64,000 bases of DNA from Bin5 sp034422415 (GTDB lineage: Bacteria; Chloroflexota; Anaerolineae; Caldilineales; Caldilineaceae): positions 3,844,001 to 3,908,000 of the forward strand of contig OZ241871.1 in assembly GCA_965202955.1 (NCBI GenBank), read 5' to 3'. Shown here in pieces: positions 63,050 through 64,000 of this stretch. The first letter of the stretch is position 1, and each line of letters begins with the position of its first letter. The notes beneath the pieces were generated by a model. It saw only the letters and a list, made by a program, of their open reading frames with translations. It ran no database searches and had not been told where the DNA came from. Both the position numbers and the translations under genes were made by a program.

Positions 63050-63988
63050 GTGCCCTACCAAATATTGACCGACTCAGCCCTGCCGCCGGACATGGCCGGT
63101 ATGGTTGCCGACAGCTGCGACGTGCACATCTGGGACCTAACCGCAGATGACCCGATCCTGCCGCAGATCGAGGGTTTCATCGTCTACGGCCATCCCGTCG
63201 TGCCCGGTTTGTTGATGGACAAGATGCCCATGCTGCGCTGCCTCAGCAACTTCGGCGTCGGCGTCGACCACATCAACCTGGAAGATGCCAAGGCCCGCGG
63301 CCTACCGGTCGGGTTTACGCCCGGCTTCGTCAACGGCGTCACCGCCGACATGGCCTTCGCCATGCTCATGGCGATCGCCCGCAATATCATCCAGGGCTGG
63401 CTCCACGCCCGCGGACCGGACTATCTTGTCTACGACGCCAACATCCTGCACGGGCACGAGATTTACGGCTCGACGCTCGGCATTGTCGGCATGGGAAGGG
63501 TCGGCCGCGAGATCGCCCGCCGCGCCTTCGGGTTCGATATGAACGTGCTCTACCACAACCGCAACCCCAGCCCTGACGCCGCCGATCTGAACGCCTCCTA
63601 TCGCACGTTGGAGGGATTGCTCGACGAGGCCGATTTCGTCGTCCTGAGCGTGCCAATGTCGCCGCAGACCCGCCACATGATCGGCGCCCCCGAGCTGGCG
63701 CGCATGAAGGAGACCGCTTACCTGGTCAACGTCGCCCGCGGCGGCGTTGTCGACCACGACGCGCTGGTAGACGCGTTGCGCGGCAACGAGATCGCCGGCG
63801 CCATCATGGATGTGACCGACCCGGAGCCCCTGCCGCGAGACCATCCGCTGCTGCGTCTCGACAACTGCGTCGTCCTGCCCCATCTCGGCAGCGCCTCGCG
63901 CCAGTCGCGTTATCGGATGGCCCGCCGCACGGTCGACAACCTCCTCGCCGGCCTGCGCGGGGAAGAGATGCCCAGCCGCGCCGCCTAG
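63050..63988 (+). CDS. D-2-hydroxyacid dehydrogenase
   Basis: 312-aa NAD(P)-dependent dehydrogenase of the D-isomer family (glyoxylate/hydroxypyruvate reductase-like). The dinucleotide motif is GIVGMGRVGREIARR near residue 146. The catalytic Arg is in NVARGGVVD. The catalytic His is in VLPHLGSAS. GTG 63050 is the start I prefer, since AAAGGAG lies 8 bases before it; in-frame ATG 63029 is the alternative. It ends 12 bases before the right edge of the window. Substrate not readable. Confidence 0.9.
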   Translation: MPYQILTDSALPPDMAGMVADSCDVHIWDLTADDPILPQIEGFIVYGHPVVPGLLMDKMPMLRCLSNFGVGVDHINLEDAKARGLPVGFTPGFVNGVTADMAFAMLMAIARNIIQGWLHARGPDYLVYDANILHGHEIYGSTLGIVGMGRVGREIARRAFGFDMNVLYHNRNPSPDAADLNASYRTLEGLLDEADFVVLSVPMSPQTRHMIGAPELARMKETAYLVNVARGGVVDHDALVDALRGNEIAGAIMDVTDPEPLPRDHPLLRLDNCVVLPHLGSASRQSRYRMARRTVDNLLAGLRGEEMPSRAA

Positions 63989-64000
63989 CACGCGCATCCA

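Overview
The window is GC-rich, densely packed bacterial chromosome. I infer a member of Chloroflexota (Caldilineales/Anaerolineae-like), with moderate confidence. The reasons are a LysW-dependent alpha-aminoadipate route to lysine, a type 2 isopentenyl-diphosphate isomerase, a two-gene pyruvate:ferredoxin oxidoreductase, and many sulfatases, phytanoyl-CoA-type dioxygenases, aldo/keto reductases and ACMSD-like amidohydrolases. There is one tRNA gene (Val, UAC). I see no rRNA, CRISPR array, transposase, integrase or phage gene.

Layout. 1-1.8 kb: acetolactate synthase large subunit, cut by the left edge, behind a Leu/Val-rich leader peptide and an attenuator. 1.9-7.1 kb: a sulfatase and a heterodimeric ABC exporter. 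7.1-7.6 kb: a non-coding gap with a phased 10-11 bp repeat. 7.6-14.9 kb: a minus-strand lysine operon (homocitrate synthase, homoaconitase large and small subunits, Nudix, lysW, lysX, lysY, a membrane protein, a MOSC protein) behind a Lys-rich leader peptide and a second attenuator. 15.2-20.4 kb: a GldA/GldFG/DUF4340-like ABC-2 system. 20.4-27.7 kb: sugar-acid and oxidoreductase genes, a frameshifted sulfatase, a methyltransferase and a PhyH dioxygenase. 27.8-32.6 kb: three paralogous metal-dependent amidohydrolases with an MscS channel and a Rieske ferredoxin. 32.9-39.9 kb: DEAD-box helicase, NAD synthetase, Gfo/Idh/MocA dehydrogenase, tRNA-Val, a broken SDR and an acetoacetate decarboxylase-like gene. 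40-49.5 kb: a minus-strand housekeeping block (ftsK, a membrane one-component regulator, pgeF, a radical SAM enzyme, mobA, acpP). 49.7-51.9 kb: a fused isoprenoid enzyme. 52.2-55.9 kb: pyruvate:ferredoxin oxidoreductase. 56.2-64 kb: small-molecule enzymes.

How the genes work together. Two separate biosynthetic units, branched-chain amino acids and lysine, each carry a readable ribosome-mediated attenuator: promoter, short leader ORF rich in the end-product amino acid, mutually exclusive RNA helices, and a U-tract terminator just before the first enzyme gene. These are the strongest regulatory signals in the window. The most unusual proteins are the single-chain fusion of isopentenyl-diphosphate isomerase with a polyprenyl diphosphate synthase, and a multi-pass membrane protein with a probable GAF-like region and a C-terminal helix-turn-helix, translationally coupled to ftsK. 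Three genes look damaged or odd: a sulfatase interrupted at a perfect 17-bp palindrome, an SDR with an in-frame stop and no catalytic Tyr, and an esterase whose tail runs 149 bp into the next gene.

All family names come from reading motifs by eye; no database search was possible. Start codons were chosen by Shine-Dalgarno spacing and by where family homology begins.
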